Source: an uncultured Eisenbergiella sp. (GTDB lineage Bacteria > Bacillota > Clostridia > Lachnospirales > Lachnospiraceae). From it: a DNA stretch of 8,347 nucleotides. Both the position numbers and the translations under genes were made by a program. Shown here piece by piece: positions 5,720-8,347 of the stretch. Location: positions 1-8,347 of the forward strand of contig CARDPF010000134.1 in assembly GCA_948960675.1 (NCBI GenBank). The letters run 5' to 3'. Under the pieces are notes generated by a model, which was not told the origin of the DNA, searched no databases, and saw only the letters and a program-made list of their open reading frames with translations. Numbering within the stretch: position 1 is the first letter of the stretch; every line of letters begins with the position of its first letter.

Positions 5720-7513
5720 ATGGGCAACTTGAAGCGTTTTAGGGCCTCTTTTTTGTACCGCTATGTCATATATTTTGTTTTCCTGATCATTCTTCCCATT
5801 TTCCTGGCATGGTGGGTTTATGAAAAGGTATTATATTTTTATTATGCGGAAAATACCGTGGCTACCCGGCAGATCAACATGGAAAACTCGCTTTCCCTGC
5901 TGGAATCCTCCCTGGAAGCGACGGAAAACATCCTGGTTGCCCTAAAGGGCAATCAGGAGATTTTGTATTATATGGAATACCGTCCGGAAAAACCCAATAT
6001 GATGTACGGCACATTTAAGCGCGTTAATACCTTTTGCGAAGAACTGCATTTGATGACGCCGTACCTGCACAGCCTGAAAATATACTGTGACAGTCCCCTG
6101 CCCATTTACGCGGGGCCCTTTGTGCGGATGGAAAACTTTGCGGGCGGTGGGGAATTGAAAAAGCAAATAGAAGATTCCGGCTACGGGGAGATCATCTGGC
6201 GGGTGGAGGTCCCTAAGACAGGGGAATTTCCGGCTATTTACGCTTACCAAAAACTGTATGCGCAAAATTATCTGAAGTGCGTGGGGTATGTGGAACTTTG
6301 GCTTTCACCGCAGCTGCTAAAAGATTATGTCGCCATGCTAAACAGCCTGTCCGACGATCCACAGGCGGTCTTAACCCTGTTTTACGGCGACAGTCCCATA
6401 TATACCAATGCCTCCTGTAAGGACACGGCACTAGTATATGTGGACCGGGAATCCGGATATGAAACCTACTATTGGCAGGACCAGTACCGGAATTATTTAA
6501 GGATTTCCAAGCTGGAACTGCTTTTGATCTGCTCCGGACGCTTATCGGCAGTGAAAATTCTTCCCTCCGGCAATATTCCCAGCATTTTGTTTTCCGTGAT
6601 ATTTGTATTGCTGTTGGTGTTGTTTGTCGCATTTTTTCTGAGCATCGTTTCTCTTTCCAGAAGAATTCTCACCTTTTCCTCTTTTATCCGGGATTCCGAT
6701 CCGGAAAAGCTGACCCCTTTTTTGCGGGAGGGAAGGGCAAAGCGGAGGGCGGACGAGTTTGATATGCTGACCGATACCTACAATACGTTGATCCGGAAAA
6801 ACAATTCCCTGATCTCACAGATTCAAAAAATGGAACTGTATACGCAGCAAGCCAGATTTTTGGCGCTGCAAAAGCAGATTCACCCCCATTTCATTTACGG
6901 GACGCTGGAGACCATACGCATGACGGCGTTACAGAACCGGGACAGGGAAGCAGCCTCCATGATTTTTTCCCTTTCCTCCCTGATCCGCTATTCCATTTCC
7001 ATCTCGGAAAAAGCCGTTACGCTGCGGGATGAATTGGAGATTGCAAGACATTACCTGTCGATTCAAAAGATACGGTTTGATAACCGGATTGGATATGACT
7101 TTTGTGTGGAGGAAAGCCTGCTGGATATGGAACTTCCGTCCTTCATTTTGCAGCCGATTCTGGAAAATGCGGTAGTGTATGGCATTTCCAAGACGCTGGA
7201 TTTTTGTACCCTGACAGTGGAGGCCCATGGGGACGCAGGCCGGGTTATCCTGACGGTCTCCAACACCGGCCTGCCGATCACGCGGCAGCGGCTGGAGGAA
7301 GTCAACGGGCTTCTTTGCGGTAAAATTGAGCCAAAAGCGTTTACGGGCAGGCATAACGGACTGGCGCTGGACAATATCCGGGAGAGACTTTTGATTTTTT
7401 TCAACGGCAGGGCATCCGTGCGGCTTGCATTGCAAAACGGGCGTACGGCGACGGTGATTACCGTAATAGCGCCGGAAACTGCGGCCGGGACTGCTAAAAA
7501 CCCGGGAGAATGA
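5720..7513 (+). CDS. YesM-type sensor histidine kinase
   Basis: A 597-residue membrane kinase. Order of parts: short basic N-terminus, membrane segment near 13-35, an extracellular sensor region of about 250 residues (Cache-like by position and length), a second membrane segment near 287-310, a HAMP-like linker, then the His_kinase domain (PF06580 type) with phospho-acceptor motif QIHPHFIYGTLETIR near 386-400 (H390) and a HATPase region with N-box LQPILENAVVYG near 477-488. The usual family motif is QINPHFLYNTL, so two Asn positions are changed to His and Gly. The G1 box reads SNTGLP (514-519) instead of the usual DNGxG; the G2 region NGLALDNIRERL is recognisable. The ATG at 5720 has GGAGG (5709-5713) six bases upstream, 28 nt after the beta-helix gene. 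Such kinases pair with AraC-type YesN regulators controlling sugar importers, but no regulator gene follows. The family is firm; full kinase activity is uncertain. Confidence 0.87.
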   Translation: MGNLKRFRASFLYRYVIYFVFLIILPIFLAWWVYEKVLYFYYAENTVATRQINMENSLSLLESSLEATENILVALKGNQEILYYMEYRPEKPNMMYGTFKRVNTFCEELHLMTPYLHSLKIYCDSPLPIYAGPFVRMENFAGGGELKKQIEDSGYGEIIWRVEVPKTGEFPAIYAYQKLYAQNYLKCVGYVELWLSPQLLKDYVAMLNSLSDDPQAVLTLFYGDSPIYTNASCKDTALVYVDRESGYETYYWQDQYRNYLRISKLELLLICSGRLSAVKILPSGNIPSILFSVIFVLLLVLFVAFFLSIVSLSRRILTFSSFIRDSDPEKLTPFLREGRAKRRADEFDMLTDTYNTLIRKNNSLISQIQKMELYTQQARFLALQKQIHPHFIYGTLETIRMTALQNRDREAASMIFSLSSLIRYSISISEKAVTLRDELEIARHYLSIQKIRFDNRIGYDFCVEESLLDMELPSFILQPILENAVVYGISKTLDFCTLTVEAHGDAGRVILTVSNTGLPITRQRLEEVNGLLCGKIEPKAFTGRHNGLALDNIRERLLIFFNGRASVRLALQNGRTATVITVIAPETAAGTAKNPGE

Positions 7514-7572
7514 ATCGTGCCGGACCGGAATAAGATGAAAAAAGAGGATTTTTGCAAGAAGGAAACAAAAAG

Positions 7573-7983
7573 ATGCAAAACGTTTTGTCACACATTTCCA
7601 GCATTATTATTCCGGCGTTGCTTTTTTACATCGTTGCATATGGTCTTGTAAACGGGAGCCATGTATATGAGGACTTTATCAAGGGGGCGGGTGACGGATT
7701 AAAGACGGTCGTGCAGATTATGCCCACGCTGGTGGGGCTGATGACGGCGGTGGGAATCCTGCGTGCTTCCGGGTTTCTGGGATTTTTAGGGCAGATGGCG
7801 GGAAAGCTTACGGAAGGGATTGGCCTGCCTTCCGATCTGGTTCCCCTTATTTTCATAAAATTGTTTTCTTCCTCCGCGGCCACCGGGCTGGTTCTGGATA
7901 TTTTTAAAACCTACGGTACGGACTCATATATCGGCCTGATCACGTCCATTATGATGAGTTGCACGGACATAGGGGTAGAATGA
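7573..7983 (+). CDS. spmB: SpmB-like spore maturation / nucleoside-recognition-domain protein, C-terminally truncated
   Basis: A membrane protein of 136 residues resembling spore maturation protein B, which acts with SpmA in dehydration of the spore core. Visible marks are VYEDFIKGAGDGLKTVVQIM (31-50), PTLVGLMTAVGILRASGFL (51-69) and KLFSSSAATGLVLDIFKTYG (96-115), all typical of Clostridia SpmB. The usual protein is about 170-178 residues and continues after the MMSCT(D/E) position with a TVFYTMSVYF-like segment. Here resemblance ends at about D132 and a stop follows four residues later, so the last membrane part is missing. No spmA lies next to it. The ATG at 7573 has AAGG (7559-7562) ten bases upstream; a TTG at 7552 behind GAGG is an alternative that adds seven residues. 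It follows the kinase by 59 nt and may be read through from it. Probably a remnant; the identity is good, the function doubtful. Confidence 0.75.
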   Translation: MQNVLSHISSIIIPALLFYIVAYGLVNGSHVYEDFIKGAGDGLKTVVQIMPTLVGLMTAVGILRASGFLGFLGQMAGKLTEGIGLPSDLVPLIFIKLFSSSAATGLVLDIFKTYGTDSYIGLITSIMMSCTDIGVE

Positions 7984-8042
7984 AGGAGAAGCGAAGAATC
8001 CCTGCAAATGTAGGCGTCAGGGTTTGTCCACTGGGGGTATCT
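7984..8042. other. Short convergent intergenic joint
   Basis: About 59 nt between the truncated spmB-like gene and the convergent export-permease gene. AATCCCTG (7997-8004) and CAGGGTTT (8018-8025) form an imperfect inverted repeat with a 13-nt loop and a short T-run, a weak candidate for a terminator. No insertion-sequence ends or target-site duplications are visible. The joint coincides with a drop in GC content. Confidence 0.35.
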
Positions 8043-8347
8043 TTACGGATTACGCAGATACCGTTTAAACAAAAAGCAAATCCACATAGCGGATAAAATA
8101 AATGCGGGTAGCATATAAAACGGCATATTTTCTAAAATCGCCTTTCCAATCCAAAAAGAGGGCAGTAAAGATATTACATACTGCATATTTGATTTAATGA
8201 AAAACGGGATAACTGCACCAAAAATAGCCAGCGTAGACAACTTCGTTACTGCCATACCTTCTAGCTTATTTGATGAAAACGTCAGTACAAGTAATGCAAC
8301 AATCATGCCCTGCAAGGTTCCTCCCGTCGCAAGCAATAAAATGGTAA
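8043..8347 (-). CDS. ABC-2-type export permease, C-terminal part
   Basis: The last 100 codons of a gene entering from the right edge; the reading frame is open to the edge, so the TTG at 8336 is not a real start. The protein is highly hydrophobic, with segments such as GMIVALLVLTF, LAIFGAVIPFF and YMLPAFILSAMWICFLF, and ends in the basic tail KRYLRNP. The pattern resembles the C-terminal half of permease subunits of ABC exporters annotated as fluoroquinolone or multidrug transport; the subfamily is a tentative judgement. GC content is about 38%, against about 51% in the spmB-like gene next to it, and the gene runs convergently, suggesting a different origin from the importer operon. The ATPase and the rest of the permease would lie to the right. 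Confidence 0.6.
   Translation of the reverse strand, partial: TILLLATGGTLQGMIVALLVLTFSSNKLEGMAVTKLSTLAIFGAVIPFFIKSNMQYVISLLPSFWIGKAILENMPFYMLPAFILSAMWICFLFKRYLRNP

Noticed and set aside
7535..7572. Small open frame starting ATGAAAAAAGAGG after the kinase
   Set aside because: It is out of frame with the SpmB-like gene, has no clear ribosome binding site and shows no recognisable peptide.
6929..7591. 220-codon minus-strand open frame opposite the kinase
   Set aside because: It lies entirely over the conserved kinase domain, has no convincing ribosome binding site and no recognisable domain.

Overview
The window looks like a chromosomal piece of a spore-forming Clostridia genome, most likely a Lachnospiraceae-type gut bacterium (Eisenbergiella/Hungatella-like repertoire). 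That is an inference from gene content: LplB/LplC/LipO-type sugar importers, a YesM-type histidine kinase, an SpmB-like protein, AGGAG-type ribosome binding sites and about 50% GC.

Layout. Positions 1-328 (minus) hold the N-terminal part of a sugar-binding lipoprotein; the gene runs off the left edge. Positions 329-695 are a divergent control region. It has a good sigma-A promoter for the lipoprotein, a perfect 31-bp palindrome, and on the plus side three spaced TTAAG(A/T)(A/T)TTGT repeats that end at a weak -35 next to a perfect TATAAT. Positions 696-7513 (plus) form one probable operon: two ABC permeases (LplB-like, LplC-like), a large solute-binding lipoprotein (LipO/YtcQ-like), a leaderless right-handed beta-helix protein with GH28-related motifs, and a YesM-type sensor kinase. 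Positions 7573-7983 encode an SpmB-like protein that stops short of the family's C-terminus. After a short non-coding joint, positions 8043-8347 (minus) hold the C-terminal end of an ABC-2-type export permease of clearly lower GC (about 38% by hand count, against about 51% in the SpmB-like gene).

How it works together (inference). The lipoprotein captures an oligosaccharide, the two permeases import it, and the beta-helix enzyme, which has no signal peptide, processes it in the cytoplasm. The kinase senses an extracellular cue and would normally act through an AraC-type response regulator; the triple repeat at the operon promoter is a plausible binding site for such a regulator. Neither the ABC ATPase nor the response regulator is encoded in the window. 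The ATPase is commonly a shared MsmX-type protein in this transporter class; a missing adjacent regulator is less usual.

Most unusual points: near-identical 23-bp sequences in front of two distant genes of the operon; a kinase whose phospho-acceptor and ATP-binding motifs depart from the family consensus; a truncated spmB at a composition break; and a cre-like palindrome inside the operon. No CRISPR array, tRNA, rRNA, transposase or intact mobile element was seen.
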